Source: Aliiruegeria sabulilitoris (lineage in GTDB: Bacteria; Pseudomonadota; Alphaproteobacteria; Rhodobacterales; Rhodobacteraceae). Taken from it: a stretch of DNA of 64,000 bases. Shown here one piece after another: positions 35,608 to 46,400 of this stretch (positions are counted from its first letter, which is position 1; the number at the start of each line of letters is the position of its first letter). Location: the NCBI RefSeq assembly GCF_001558155.1, contig NZ_LOAS01000011.1:1-64000 (forward strand), given 5' to 3'. Both the position numbers and the translations under genes were made by a program. The notes under the pieces were generated by a model. The model worked only from the letters and a program-made list of their open reading frames with translations, did not search any database and had not been told where the DNA came from.

Positions 35608-36018
35608 ATGTGCGCTGTTCAGCAAATGCCCGAAGAACGGCCCGTCCGGCCGGCCATGGCGCGTGGCTGGAGACGTCGTTGCCCCAATTGCGGCCGCGGA
35701 CCGCTGCTGTCGGGCTACCTCAAGGTTGCCGATCACTGCCCCGTCTGCGAGCAGGAGTTCCACCACCAGCGGGCCGATGATGGCCCGGCCTATATCACGA
35801 TCCTGATCGTCGGGCATCTTCTGGCACCGCTGATCCACGTCTTCTATGCCCGGCTCCATCTAGAACCGCTGGTGATGGCGTCGATCCTGTCGGTCCTGTG
35901 CATTGCGCTCTCGCTCTACCTGTTGCCCCGGATCAAGGGCGCCTTTATCGGGTTGCAATGGGCGCGCCGCATGCATGGCTTCGGTAGTGATACCAGCGGC
36001 GCCGGCTACAGCCACTAG
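35608..36018 (+). CDS. DUF983 family membrane protein
   Basis: 136 residues. An N-terminal zinc-ribbon-like pair of CxxC motifs (C25/C28 in CPNCGRG, C44/C47 in CPVC) is followed by two membrane segments (about 58-76 and 86-108), the DUF983 pattern. Function is unknown. Divergent from the EF-hand gene with about 240 bases between the starts. Confidence 0.85.
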   Translation: MCAVQQMPEERPVRPAMARGWRRRCPNCGRGPLLSGYLKVADHCPVCEQEFHHQRADDGPAYITILIVGHLLAPLIHVFYARLHLEPLVMASILSVLCIALSLYLLPRIKGAFIGLQWARRMHGFGSDTSGAGYSH

Positions 36019-36130
36019 AACGTTTGGCCTTTCACCGGAATCGCCTTTCCCTGCCTCTCGACTTCGCCTCGAACGCAAAAGGCGATACGTGGTATTTCAA
36101 GTTGAAGGCAAAACGATTCAGGAGCGCCGC

Positions 36131-36811
36131 ATGGCCGAAACCATCGACAAGACCGCCATTCGGGACGCCTCCACGGTCATCCTGTGGCGCAAGGGGCGTG
36201 CGGGGCCCGAAGTTCTGATGGGCCAGCGCGGCTCCGGCGCGGCCTTCATGCCCAACAAGTTCGTCTTCCCCGGCGGCGCGATCGACGCGGCGGATGCCGA
36301 GGTGAAGTTGGCCGGAAAACCCGACGGCACCTGCCTGAGACGGCTGGCAATAGAGGCCGATCCCGCCCGCGTTCCGGCGCTCCTGGCCGGGGCCGTCCGC
36401 GAGGTCTGGGAGGAAACCGGGCTTGTTCTGGGTCGCAAGGCCGACTGGGAAGCGCCCAACCCCGATTGGGCCGGCTTTGCCGCGTCCGGGTTCGCGCCGT
36501 CGGCGGCGGGGCTGTCCTACGTTTTCCGGGCGATCACCCCTCCGGGCCGGCCGCGCCGCTTCGATGCCCGGTTCTTCCTCGTCTCCGCCGGCGCGGTGCA
36601 GGGCGATCCGGAAGATTTCACCCATGCCTGCGACGAGCTGCGCCACCTGCAATGGATCCCGCTCGTCAGCGCCCGCGATTTCGACCTGCCCTTCATCACC
36701 GAGGTCGTGCTGGCCGAACTTGCGCCGCTGATCGCACGCGGCGGGCTGCCCAAGACGGTCCCCTTCGTACGCAATGACGACGTCGTCTCCGGCATAACCC
36801 GGCTGGCCTGA
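36131..36811 (+). CDS. NUDIX hydrolase
   Basis: 226 residues with a Nudix box: FVFPGGAIDAAD enters it and AVREVWEETGLVL carries the catalytic RE-x-x-EE-x-G core. There is an insertion between the glycine-rich turn and the REVWEETG helix, as in the longer RNase-less NUDT-like members common in alphaproteobacteria. It would hydrolyse a nucleoside diphosphate derivative (perhaps CoA-like); substrate not inferable. ATG 36131 follows GGAGCGCCGC. Confidence 0.85.
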   Translation: MAETIDKTAIRDASTVILWRKGRAGPEVLMGQRGSGAAFMPNKFVFPGGAIDAADAEVKLAGKPDGTCLRRLAIEADPARVPALLAGAVREVWEETGLVLGRKADWEAPNPDWAGFAASGFAPSAAGLSYVFRAITPPGRPRRFDARFFLVSAGAVQGDPEDFTHACDELRHLQWIPLVSARDFDLPFITEVVLAELAPLIARGGLPKTVPFVRNDDVVSGITRLA

Positions 36812-36814
36812 TCC

Positions 36815-37729
36815 TCAGACGACGACCGCCAGCACGAGTACGCTGACCCCCAACAGGATCACCCCCGAGATCTCGCGCCGCGACAGCCGCTCACCAAAGA
36901 AAACGGCCCCGCCGAGGATGCTGAGCAGCAGCTCCACCTGCCCGACGGCATAGACATAGGCCGCGTTCTGCAGCGCGAAGGCGGTGAACCAGAAGTAGCT
37001 GCCGCCAAGGCTCGCCAGCCCCATCGCGATCCCCGGCCGCCAGGCAGCGAGCACGCGTGCGATCTCCGCCCGGTCGCGCCAGAGAAACCAGCCCAGCATG
37101 AGCAGCATCTGCGATAGGCTGATCAAGGTCAGCGCCAGCGCGGACCGCAGCCAGAGCGGATCGTTTCCAAGCGCCAGCATCGCACCGCGATAGCCGACGC
37201 CTGCAAGCGCAAAAAACAGCCCGCTCGTCAGCCCGAGCACGGCGGAAGGGGTCAGAAGGCGCCGCGCAAGGCTCTGCCGCGCCCCGCCCTGCCCTGCCGG
37301 TTCCCTGGAAAGCACCAGCAGCGCCACCGCGCCGAGCAGCAGCGCGCCGAAACCGGCCAACGACACCGCCTCTCCCAGAAGCAGCCATCCCACCAGTGCC
37401 GTCATCAGCACTTCGGATTTCTTGAGCGTGATGCCCACGGCGAAATTGCGCCGCGAGAAGAGCGCGACGACGCAGATCGTCGCCAGGATCTGCGCAACGC
37501 CGCCCATCAGGCCATAGGCCCAGAATTCCGTGTTCGGGAATGGCAACCGCGCGCCCGATAACCACTGCACACCGAACAGGGCGACCACCAGCAGCGGCGC
37601 CGAGAATACGAACCGCGCCCAGGTTGTCCCGGCCGCCGAAAGGCCCGCCGTTTTCAACCGCTTCTGGATCGCGAAGCGCGCCGTCTGGAAACAGACGGCG
37701 GCAAGGGTGGCGGCGATCCAGGGCTCCAT
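36815..37729 (-). CDS. EamA/DMT-family transporter
   Basis: A 304-residue membrane protein with about ten hydrophobic segments arranged as two repeats of five, the EamA duplication (for example LLVALFGVQWLSG and the C-terminal GVILLGVSVLVLAVVV). Such proteins export metabolites or amino acids; the substrate is unknown. It follows the lipoprotein gene by eight bases and converges with the NUDIX gene. Confidence 0.82.
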   Translation of the reverse strand: MEPWIAATLAAVCFQTARFAIQKRLKTAGLSAAGTTWARFVFSAPLLVVALFGVQWLSGARLPFPNTEFWAYGLMGGVAQILATICVVALFSRRNFAVGITLKKSEVLMTALVGWLLLGEAVSLAGFGALLLGAVALLVLSREPAGQGGARQSLARRLLTPSAVLGLTSGLFFALAGVGYRGAMLALGNDPLWLRSALALTLISLSQMLLMLGWFLWRDRAEIARVLAAWRPGIAMGLASLGGSYFWFTAFALQNAAYVYAVGQVELLLSILGGAVFFGERLSRREISGVILLGVSVLVLAVVV

Positions 37730-37737
37730 GGCGCCGG

Positions 37738-38082
37738 TCAGTCCAGGCAGACCGTTGCCCGCCGCCCGCCGGAGAGCAGAACCTCGTGGCAGCCGAAGAG
37801 CGGCGTGACGGGCGCACAGGTCTGCGAACGCGCAAGGCAGTGCCCTTCACAATCGGAGCCCTGCCGACAGGCCTGGTTGGCATCCTTCGGCGTGATGAAA
37901 CAGATCTTGCTGGCATCGCCCGGGGCGTTCCCGAAGGTGCCGCCACGGGCCGCGCAATTGGCGCGCTGCTGTTCGAAAAACGCCGCTGTGCCGGGCGGCG
38001 CCGTGGGTTCCGGCGCTTTGGACGACGGCATGCAGCCCCCCAGAACCAGGCCCCCAGCCAACAGGAGTTTCGTTATGCGCAT
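37738..38082 (-). CDS. cysteine-rich lipoprotein of unknown function
   Basis: 114 residues with a lipoprotein signal (LLLAGGLVLGGC, lipidated C17), then a proline-rich spacer and a small domain with several cysteines (CAARGG, CFITP, ACRQGSDCEGHCLA, TCAP, FGCHEV, TVC) likely paired in disulfides. No known family. It is 16 bases after the aldo/keto reductase stop and eight before the EamA transporter, in one leftward run. Confidence 0.7.
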   Translation of the reverse strand: MRITKLLLAGGLVLGGCMPSSKAPEPTAPPGTAAFFEQQRANCAARGGTFGNAPGDASKICFITPKDANQACRQGSDCEGHCLARSQTCAPVTPLFGCHEVLLSGGRRATVCLD

Positions 38083-38098
38083 CTCACCGCTCCGGGCA

Positions 38099-39142
38099 TC
38101 AGAAGGGCATCGGGTGGGACCGGTAGGCCGCGTCGATCTCGGCCAGTTGCTCTTCCGTAAGGGTCAAGTCCGCGCCTTCAAGGATATGTGCCAATTGCGC
38201 GGAACTGGTCGCTCCGAAGATCACCGAGCCCATGAAGGGCCGTGCGACACAGAAGGCCAGCGCCATTTGCGCAAGGTCCAGACAATGCCGTTCGGCGATT
38301 TCGGCATAGGCCTCCACGGCAGCGGTCGAGCGCTCGTTCACCCGGTCGCCCAATGACTTGTTGATCGACATCCGGCTGCCCTCCGGCACCACTCCGCCAC
38401 GGTATTTCCCCGTCAGCAGTCCGGTCGCCAGCGGCGAATAGGCCAGCAGGCCGATATTCTCGCGCACACAAAGTTCACCTAGGTCGGTGTCGAAAATCCG
38501 GCACATCATCGAGTATTCGTTCTGGATCGCGACCATCTCCGGCGTGCCCGTCTGACGCGCCAGCCGCAGCCATTCCGACGTGCCCCAGGCGCTCTCGTTC
38601 GACAGACCGAAATGGCGAACCTTCCCTGCAGCCTGAAGCTCCCGCATGGCTTCGAGCACCTCGACCATGTTGCCCTCGATCTCCTGCTTGCTTTGATCGC
38701 CGGGCTTGTAGGTCCAGTATTGGCGGAAATGATAGGAGCCGCGATTGGGCCAATGCAGCTGGTAGAGGTCGATCACGTCCGTCTGCAGCCGCCGCAGCGA
38801 GCCTTCCACTGCCTCGACGATGGTCTCGCCGTCGATCCCGCGCCCACCACGCGTGTGCCCCTTGTTGTTGCCAATGATCTTGGTGGCCAGCACCATCTCG
38901 TCGCGCCGTCCCGACTCCGCGATCCAGCGCCCGACGATCTCCTCGGTCTTGCCGATGGTCTCGGGTTTGACCGGGTTGACCGGGTACATCTCGGCCGTGT
39001 CGACGAAGTTGATCCCCGCGGCGAGAGCCATGTCGATCTGGCGATGCGCGTCCTGCTCGCTCGTCTGGGTGCCGTAGGTCATTGTTCCAAGGCAGAACTG
39101 GCTGACCTGCAGATCCGAAGTTCCCAATGTCGTTTTAAGCAT
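38099..39142 (-). CDS. aldo/keto reductase (Tas-like)
   Basis: 347 residues, an NADPH-dependent aldo/keto reductase. Catalytic residues are in FVDTAEMYP (Asp, Tyr), ATKII (Lys) and LYQLHWPNR (His); the C-terminal cofactor segment includes SVIFGATSSAQL. The extended loops and MYPVNP motif resemble E. coli Tas. The substrate is probably an aldehyde. ATG 39142 begins MLKTTLGTSDLQVS; the longer frame lacks support. Confidence 0.87.
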   Translation of the reverse strand: MLKTTLGTSDLQVSQFCLGTMTYGTQTSEQDAHRQIDMALAAGINFVDTAEMYPVNPVKPETIGKTEEIVGRWIAESGRRDEMVLATKIIGNNKGHTRGGRGIDGETIVEAVEGSLRRLQTDVIDLYQLHWPNRGSYHFRQYWTYKPGDQSKQEIEGNMVEVLEAMRELQAAGKVRHFGLSNESAWGTSEWLRLARQTGTPEMVAIQNEYSMMCRIFDTDLGELCVRENIGLLAYSPLATGLLTGKYRGGVVPEGSRMSINKSLGDRVNERSTAAVEAYAEIAERHCLDLAQMALAFCVARPFMGSVIFGATSSAQLAHILEGADLTLTEEQLAEIDAAYRSHPMPF

Positions 39143-39348
39143 GCTCGCTCCTGTCGTCCGGTTGGCGCAAAGGGATACGCGCCGCTGGCGCGAGCGCAAG
39201 ACGTTTTCCATCGCTCCAGACTGTCGGCCCATTCACCCCCTGATCGGATGGGGTTTATGACTTGTTCGTTGCCTCGGAGAAAAATACCGTTGAAAGGGCA
39301 ACGATACGCCCCGAGGCGAGCCCGCCCAAAGAGATCTGGAGGAAGCCC

Positions 39349-40602
39349 GTGACCCTATTGAGAAGCTGGATCGAGACGGCAAACGGACCCGAATGCCCGT
39401 TTCCGCTCAACAACCTGCCCTATGGCGTCTTTTCTCTTACGGATGAGGCGCCGCGCTGCTGCACCGCGATCGGAGACAAGGTTCTGGACCTTGGCGGGAT
39501 GCAGCGCGCCGGGCTGCTGAAACCACTCGGGCTGACAGAGCCGGCGCTGAACGGGCTGATGGAGCATGGGCCAGACGCCTGGGACCGCCTGCGTGTGATG
39601 CTGTTCGGCTTTCTCGGCGAGGAAAGCGACGTTGCGGCGATGGTGCTACCGCATCTCTATCCGATGGAGCAGGTGAGGATGCATATGCCCTTCCGAGTCT
39701 CCGAATACACGGATTTCTATTCCAGTCGCCAACATGCCTTCAATGTCGGTTCCATGTTCCGCAGCCCGGAGAATGCGTTGCCGCCGAACTGGCTGCATAT
39801 CCCGATCGGCTATAACGGTCGGGCCTCCACCGTGGTCATATCCGGCACTGACATCCGGCGCCCAATGGGCCAGATCAAGCCGAAGGACGCCGACATTCCC
39901 TACTTCGGTCCGTCGCGGCGGCTCGATATCGAACTGGAAATGGGCACGGTTGTCGGACAGCCTTCGCAGATGGGCAAGCCCATCTCCGTTGCCGAAGCCG
40001 ACCGAATGATCTTCGGCTATGTGCTGCTCAATGACTGGTCCGCACGCGACATCCAGGCCTGGGAATACCAGCCGCTGGGCCCGTTTCAGGCCAAGGCCTT
40101 CGCCACCTCGATCAGCCCATGGGTCGTCACACGCGCCGCGCTGGAACCGTTCCGCTGCTCGACGCCCCCGCGCGAGGTGCCGCTGCTTCCCTATCTCGCG
40201 GAACCGGGGCCGATGCTCTACGACATCGATCTGTCGGTGACGCTCACCCCTTCCGGGCGGGAAACACCCACGACAATCACGCGGACGAATTCTCGCGAGA
40301 TGTATTACTCCGCCGCGCAACAGCTTGCCCACCATGCGTCGTCCGGCTGCGCAATGCGGGTTGGAGACCTGCTCGGATCCGGCACCATTTCCGGACCTGA
40401 GAAAGACAGTTTCGGCTCATTGCTGGAACTCACCTGGGGCGGACAGGAGCCGTTGACGTTGACGGATGGAGAACAGCGGACCTTCATCGAGGACGGTGAC
40501 CGACTGAACTTGCAGGGCCATGCGCAGGGCGATGGTTACCGCATCGGATTTGGGGAATGCAGCGGGACGATTCTTCCTGCTTCCGGTCTCTCGGACTTTT
40601 GA
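39349..40602 (+). CDS. fahA: fumarylacetoacetase
   Basis: A 417-residue enzyme of the fumarylacetoacetate hydrolase family, eukaryotic-type length, which splits fumarylacetoacetate in tyrosine breakdown. It has the N-terminal SH3-like domain (GPECPFPLNNLPYGVFS), the metal/catalytic YTDFYSSRQHA segment with the active histidine, DIELEMG, LLNDWSARDIQAWEYQPLGPF and the C-terminal GDLLGSGTISGP. I use the GTG at 39349 because TGGAGGA lies six bases upstream and family proteins begin there. No hmgA/maiA neighbours are present, so the pathway genes are dispersed. Confidence 0.9.
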   Translation: MTLLRSWIETANGPECPFPLNNLPYGVFSLTDEAPRCCTAIGDKVLDLGGMQRAGLLKPLGLTEPALNGLMEHGPDAWDRLRVMLFGFLGEESDVAAMVLPHLYPMEQVRMHMPFRVSEYTDFYSSRQHAFNVGSMFRSPENALPPNWLHIPIGYNGRASTVVISGTDIRRPMGQIKPKDADIPYFGPSRRLDIELEMGTVVGQPSQMGKPISVAEADRMIFGYVLLNDWSARDIQAWEYQPLGPFQAKAFATSISPWVVTRAALEPFRCSTPPREVPLLPYLAEPGPMLYDIDLSVTLTPSGRETPTTITRTNSREMYYSAAQQLAHHASSGCAMRVGDLLGSGTISGPEKDSFGSLLELTWGGQEPLTLTDGEQRTFIEDGDRLNLQGHAQGDGYRIGFGECSGTILPASGLSDF

Positions 40603-40889
40603 CCGGGCGCTGGCTCTCAACGGTAGACTACTCGGGCCGCTGCCCCCAAACCCCCGAGATATTTCCCGTCAGAAGAAAACCAAGCAGCGCCCGAGACTTC
40701 TTCCGACAGCAAATATCCCTGTCAGAGGCACGATCCGCAGGATCGGTACCACGCACGAAATCGAACAGCTGCAAGGCTCACGAACGGCGTCCAGCACTTG
40801 ATCCCGGCAAAAGAGCCGCCAAATCTCCTTGCCACTCGCAGCCGTTTCTGGCTTCCATCCCCCGCAAACGCCAAACCAGCGGAGATCCG
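40603..40889. other. intergenic upstream of DUF1636 gene
   Basis: Nearly 290 bases without a gene. GGAGATCCG just before 40890 is a ribosome-binding site. Although it precedes a B12-region gene, I find no B12-box (AGCCAGGAGACCTGCC-like) or other riboswitch core here. Confidence 0.4.
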
Positions 40890-41249
40890 ATGACCACCAT
40901 TACCGTCTGCACAACCTGCCGCAACGAAGCGACACGCGGCAGCAAGGATGGCAGCCCGACAGGCGAAGCCTTTCTCGAAACCGTGCAGGCGGCGGCGAAG
41001 GATGCGCCGGTGAAACTGCGGGGTGTGGCTTGCCTGATGGGCTGCGGCCATGGATGCAACACGGCAATCTCCGCCGAGGGCAAGATGACCTATGTGCTCG
41101 GTCGCTTCGAGGGCACCGAGGAAGACGCGCAGGCGCTGGTGGAATACGCGACGCTACACGCCGAAAACGAGAAAGGCATCGTGCCCTTTCGCCAGTGGCC
41201 GCAGGGCGTGAAGGGGCATTTTGTCTCGCGGGTGCCGCCGCTCGACTGA
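40890..41249 (+). CDS. DUF1636 (CobT-region associated) metal-binding protein
   Basis: 119 residues of the DUF1636 family. Conserved cysteines CTTC (C7/C10) and CLMGCGHGC (C48, C52, C56) suggest a bound iron-sulfur cluster or metal, as in thioredoxin-like ferredoxins. It often accompanies cobalamin genes in alphaproteobacteria and may act in redox supply to corrin synthesis; this is inference. It is convergent with cobQ, only six bases away. Confidence 0.8.
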   Translation: MTTITVCTTCRNEATRGSKDGSPTGEAFLETVQAAAKDAPVKLRGVACLMGCGHGCNTAISAEGKMTYVLGRFEGTEEDAQALVEYATLHAENEKGIVPFRQWPQGVKGHFVSRVPPLD

Positions 41250-41255
41250 CCCGGC

Positions 41256-42710
41256 TCAGATCGGGTGGGCAAGCGCCAGCATCGCGTCCAGCGCCATGTG
41301 CCGTTCCAGATGATCGGCCAGCTTGTCCAACGTCTCCTCGACAGCCGCGTCATAACCAAATCCGGACGCCTCCCCGCCAGTGCTGCGCAGGAAGGCGGCG
41401 CGGAAGCCGTCATCCGAGAACAGCCCGTGCAGGTAGCTGCCGATGATGCGTCCGTCCGGCGAGATCGCGCCTTCCGGGCTTCCCGCGACCTCGGCAAAGG
41501 GGCGCGCCCGGTCCGGCCCATCGCTGCGCCCGATATGGATTTCGTAGCCCGAGACCGCCTCACCGCTGGCAACATGGCGCGCCTGCACGCGTGTCAGCCG
41601 CTTGTCGGGTACCATCACCGTCTCGATATCGAGCAGGCCGAGCCCTTCCGTCTCGCCCGCCGGGCCTTCCAGCCCCTCGGGATCCACGATCCGGCGGCCC
41701 AGCATCTGGTAGCCGCCGCACAGGCCCAACACCCGCCCGCCGCGCCGCACATGCGCGGCTATATCGATGTCCCAGCCCTGTGCCCTCAAAAAAGCGAGGT
41801 CCCCACGGGTGGATTTCGTGCCCGGGATGATCACGAGGTCGGCATCGGGCGGGATCACGTCGCCGGCCTCGATCATGCTCAGCCTGACCTCCGGTTCGAG
41901 ACCCAACGGGTCGAGATCGTCAAAATTGGCAATCCGCGACAGCACGAGGCAAGCAACATGCAACGCGCCATTGCTGTCCGAACCGCTGATATCCAGCGCA
42001 TCCTCCGCCGGGAGTTTGCGCGCATCGGCAAACCACGGCACGACGCCGAGCCCCCGCCAACCCGTGCGCTCCGCGATCAGGCGATAGCCGTCGTCGAAAA
42101 GCGTCGGGTCGCCGCGGAACTTGTTGATGGCAAAGCCGGCGATCATTGCGGCATCCTCGGGGTCGAGCACTTCCTGCGTGCCGATGAGCTGCGCGATCAC
42201 GCCGCCACGGTCGATATCGCCCACCAGCACGACCGGGCAATTCGCAGCCCGGGCAAAGCCCATATTGGCAATGTCGCCCGCGCGCAGGTTCACCTCGGCC
42301 GGGCTGCCCGCCCCCTCGACAAGCACCAGATCGGCCTCCTGCCCCAGCCTTTGGAAGCTCTCCAAAACCGCGGCAAGCAGCTTCGGCTTCATCGCCGAGA
42401 ATTCCCGCGCCGGTACTGTTGCCACGCGTTTTCCCTGCACGATCACCTGCGCGCCAATATCGGTTTCCGGCTTGAGCAGCACCGGGTTCATATCCACCAC
42501 CGGATCAACGCCACAGGCCAACGCCTGAAGCGCCTGCGCCCGCCCGATCTCGCCGCCATCCACCGTGACGGCAGCATTGTTTGACATGTTCTGCGGCTTG
42601 AAGGGGCGGACCTTGAGCCCGCGCTTCACGAAGGCCCGCGCCAGCCCCGCCACCATCAGCGACTTGCCGACATTGGAGCCGGCCCCCTGTATCATCAAGC
42701 TTCGTGCCAT
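41256..42710 (-). CDS. cobQ: cobyric acid synthase
   Basis: 484 residues. It amidates four carboxyls of adenosylcobyrinate a,c-diamide using glutamine and ATP. The N-terminal dethiobiotin-synthetase-like domain begins [17 protein letters not shown] (P-loop); the C-terminal class I glutamine amidotransferase domain has [14 protein letters not shown] with the nucleophile cysteine and the ending GSYLHGLF with histidine. Last gene of the leftward riboswitch-controlled operon, 31 bases after cobO. Confidence 0.95.
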   Translation of the reverse strand: MARSLMIQGAGSNVGKSLMVAGLARAFVKRGLKVRPFKPQNMSNNAAVTVDGGEIGRAQALQALACGVDPVVDMNPVLLKPETDIGAQVIVQGKRVATVPAREFSAMKPKLLAAVLESFQRLGQEADLVLVEGAGSPAEVNLRAGDIANMGFARAANCPVVLVGDIDRGGVIAQLIGTQEVLDPEDAAMIAGFAINKFRGDPTLFDDGYRLIAERTGWRGLGVVPWFADARKLPAEDALDISGSDSNGALHVACLVLSRIANFDDLDPLGLEPEVRLSMIEAGDVIPPDADLVIIPGTKSTRGDLAFLRAQGWDIDIAAHVRRGGRVLGLCGGYQMLGRRIVDPEGLEGPAGETEGLGLLDIETVMVPDKRLTRVQARHVASGEAVSGYEIHIGRSDGPDRARPFAEVAGSPEGAISPDGRIIGSYLHGLFSDDGFRAAFLRSTGGEASGFGYDAAVEETLDKLADHLERHMALDAMLALAHPI

Positions 42711-42741
42711 CGGTGGGATCTCTTTCCGATATCCGCTCTGC

Positions 42742-43350
42742 TCAGAATTCGACGCCGGCCTGCGCCTTCACGCCCGAGCGGAACGGGTGCTTCAGCAGCT
42801 CCATCTCGGTGGCCAGATCCGCCGCCTCGATCAGCGCATCGCTGGCATTGCGCCCGGTCAGCACGACGTGGGTCATCGGCGGTTTGTGCTCGGCGAGGAA
42901 GGCGATAACCTCGGCGGTGTCGATATAGTCGTAGCGCAAGGCAATATTGATCTCGTCGAGCAGCACCATGCGGTTTGTCTCATCAAGGATCAGCTCCTTG
43001 GCTTTCGCCCAAGCCGCCTGCGCCATTTCGATATCGCGCGACTTGTCCTGCGTCTCCCAGGTGAAGCCCTCGCCCATCGTGTAGAACTGGCACTTGTCGG
43101 CGAAATGCGACTGGATCAGGTTGCGCTCGCCGGTATCCATGCCCCCCTTGATGAACTGCACCACGGCGCAGGGCATGTCATGGGCAATACAGCGGAAGAT
43201 CATGCCGAAAGCGGCCGAGCTCTTGCCCTTGCCCTTGCCGGTATGGACGATGATCAGGCCCTTTTCCTCGGTCTTTCCGGCCATGATCTTGTCCCGCGCG
43301 GCCTTCTTCTTGGCCATCTTGGTATTGTGGCGTTCAACATCGTTGGTCAT
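42742..43350 (-). CDS. cobO: corrinoid adenosyltransferase
   Basis: 202 residues of the CobA/CobO-type ATP:corrinoid adenosyltransferase, with the P-loop [16 protein letters not shown] near residue 35, [10 protein letters not shown], and [16 protein letters not shown]. It attaches the 5'-deoxyadenosyl ligand to cobalt(I) corrinoids and is needed before CobQ. ATG 43350 follows AGGAGATTTCCGC. Confidence 0.95.
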   Translation of the reverse strand: MTNDVERHNTKMAKKKAARDKIMAGKTEEKGLIIVHTGKGKGKSSAAFGMIFRCIAHDMPCAVVQFIKGGMDTGERNLIQSHFADKCQFYTMGEGFTWETQDKSRDIEMAQAAWAKAKELILDETNRMVLLDEINIALRYDYIDTAEVIAFLAEHKPPMTHVVLTGRNASDALIEAADLATEMELLKHPFRSGVKAQAGVEF

Positions 43351-43492
43351 GCGGAAATCTCCTGATCTGTTGGGGAAGTGCCTTGCCAAAAGCGCCACTG
43401 GCAGGCTTGCGTCTTCTTGTTTCGGGGCGGGCGGGGCAGTACGGCACGCGCACTGCACCGGAATGAAACCTTGGCGATCCTAGCTGATGCGC

Positions 43493-46400
43493 TCACGGAG
43501 CCAACTCTGCAAGCCGTGCGCGGGCCGAGTTGGAACGCGGTGTCCATAGCCCCCGATCGATCGCTTCCTGAAAGCGTTCGGCCATTTCGCGCAAGGCCGG
43601 TGCATTCACCTCGGCAATGAACGCCCGCGTTTCGTCATCCTCCAGGTAGGCGTCGTAGACGAGGTCGAAATGGTGGTTGCGCACCGAATGCGTGGTGGCC
43701 GCGAAGGCAAAGAGGTAATCGACCGTCGCCGCCATTTCGAAAGCGCCCTTGTAGCCGTGCCGCTTGACGCCTTCGATCCATTTCGGATTGGCGGCGCGGG
43801 AACGGACCACCCGGCCAATCTCCTCGTCCAGAGTACGGATGACGGGGCGTTCGGGGCGGGAATGGTCGTTGTGATAGACTTCCGGCGCCTCGCCACGCAG
43901 CGTTTCGACCGTCGCGGCCATGCCGCCTTCGAATTGGTAGTAGTCGTCGCTATCCAGCAGGTCGTGCTCGCGATTGTCCTGGTTCTGGACCACCGCCTCA
44001 ACCCGCCCCAGCCGCTCGGCGAAATCCTCGCGTGCGGCCGTCCCCTCGGCGCCCTCGCCATAGGCGTAGCCGCCCCAATTGAGGAAGGAGGCGGCCAGGT
44101 CCGAGCGGTTCGCCCAGAGTTTTTCGTCGATCATCGCCTGAAGCCCTGCCCCATAGGCACCCGGCTTGGAACCGAAGACGCGGAAGGCGGCACGGGCTTC
44201 GCCGACCTCTGCCGCTTCTGCCCGGAACCGCGCAGCGGCCGGGTTGTCCGCCTCCGCCTCGTCCAACTCCATTACAGCCTTGGCCGCCGAGGCCACAAGA
44301 TCCATCTGCGCCGGGAAAGCGTCCCGGAAAAAGCCCGACACCCGCAGCGTGACATCGACACGCGGCCGGCCGAGCGCCGAGATCGGGATGATCTCGAAAC
44401 CGGTCACGCGGCCCGACATCTCGTCCCATTTCGGCCGCACGCCCATCAGCGCCAACGCCTGCGCAATATCGTCACCACCGGTCCGCATGTTTGCGGTGCC
44501 CCAGGCAGTCAGCGCCATGGCGCGCGGCCAATCGCCATGTTCCTGCAAGTGGCGCTCGACCAAAAGGCTGGCCGATTTCCACCCCAGTGACCAGGCGGCA
44601 CGGGTCGGGATGGCACGGCTGTCGACCGAGAAGAAGTTTCGCCCCGTGGGCAACACATCCAGCCGCCCCCGCGTTGGCGCCCCCGAAGGACCGGGAGAAA
44701 GAAACTCCCCGTTCAAGGAACGCAACAGCCCGGTGATCTCAGATTTTCCCGTCTCCGAAACCACCCGGCGCAGCCATGTATCGATCCCTTCGAGCACCAA
44801 GGCGGATCGGGGGCCGGGTGCCACAGGTTCCTCGCCCGCGACAAGACGTGCCGCGAAAATCTCCAGCCGTTCAACGCTGTCACCATGGCTGCGCCATGGG
44901 TTGCGCTCTCTTTTTGGAGAGCGCGGGGTGGAGGGGGGGGCGGGCGCGCGCAGCGCGCCCGCCCCCCCCTCCACCGGGTCGCCTGTGTCAACAGGCGAAA
45001 CGTCCAACTTGGCAAGAGCGTCCGGCCGGGCTCCGCACCACGGTGCCGCCATGTCGCAATCAAGCGGATCGAAATCCATACCGTAATCCGCAGCCAACGC
45101 CCGCAGCAGCGAGGCATCTTTGCCTTGCCCGTTTCCGCGCGGCACGCGCGTCAAAGCGACGATCAGATCAGTCGCCAACCGCCCCTCTGGAGCCTCACCG
45201 AAAATATGCAAACCATCGCGGATCTGGCTTTCCTTCAGTTCGCAAAGATAGGCGTCCAGCTTCTGCAACCGGCTGTCGGAATCGTCGCCCGCCTTGATAC
45301 CGGCATCGACCGCGAGCCCGGTCGACTCCATCAGCGACAGGATCTCGTCGCGCAGGTAGGAAATGCGCCGCGGGTCCACGCCCGCCGCCTGGTAATACTC
45401 GTCGACCAGCGCTTCGAGATCGCGCAGCGGGCCGTAGCTCTCCGCGCGCGTCAAGGGCGGCGTCAGGTGATCGACGATCACCGCCTGGCTGCGCCGCTTT
45501 GCCTGCGTCCCCTCGCCCGGGTCATTGACGATGAAAGGGTAGATATGCGGCAGCGGTCCGAGCACGGCTTCCGGGAAACAGCTCTCCGAGAGCGCAACCG
45601 CCTTGCCCGGAAGCCACTCAAGGTTACCGTGCTTGCCCATGTGGACGATCGCATGCGCCCCGAGGCTCTCGCGCAGCCAGAAGTAAAAGGCGAGGTAGTT
45701 ATGCGGCGGCACAAGGTCCGGCGTGTGATATGTCTGTTCCGGGTCGATATTGTAGCCACGCGCCGGCTGGATGCCGACAACGACATTGCCATAGCGGAGG
45801 ATCGACAGCGCAAACCCGTCCTCACTACAGAACGGGTCGTTCTCCGGCCTCCCCCAGCGCTCCTCCATGGATTGGCGAACGTCCAGCGGCAAGCGATCAT
45901 ACAGCGCACGGTACGCGGCCAAGGGCAGCGTTTCGCCACCCTGCCGCGCCGCACGATCGGTCAGCCAGTTTGTCGGGCCTGCGAGGATCTGCTCCATCAG
46001 CTCCGCCGATGTCCCCGGCGCGCCGGCCACGCGGTACCCCGCCCTGCGCAAGGCATTCAGCACGGTGACGGTCGCGGCCGGCGTGTCCAGCCCGACACCA
46101 TTCGCCAGCCGGCCGTCCTTGTTGGGATAGTTCGCAAGGATGATCGCGACCTGCCGTTCGCTCGGCGCGGCCTTGCGCAGAGCCGCCCAGTTCGCCGCCA
46201 GATCGGCCACGAACTGCACCCGGTCGCCGCGCGCCCGATAGGCGGCGATGGCACATTCGGTTGCCTCGTCGAAATAGGCCTGCCCCTTGAAGCTGATCGC
46301 GCGGGTCAGGATCCGGCCATCGACCTCCGGCAGGGCCACGTTCATCGCGATGTCGCGGGCCGACAAACCGCGCTCGGCGCCCTCCCAGGCCTCCTCGGAG

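Noticed and set aside
33084-35780. Very long rightward open frame across the sigma factor/EF-hand region
   Set aside because: It is antisense to four genes with clear families; composition is Arg/Pro/Ala-rich as expected for the shadow of high-GC coding DNA.
40603-40889. Possible second cobalamin riboswitch upstream of DUF1636
   Set aside because: No B12 box or other conserved riboswitch blocks could be found on either strand.
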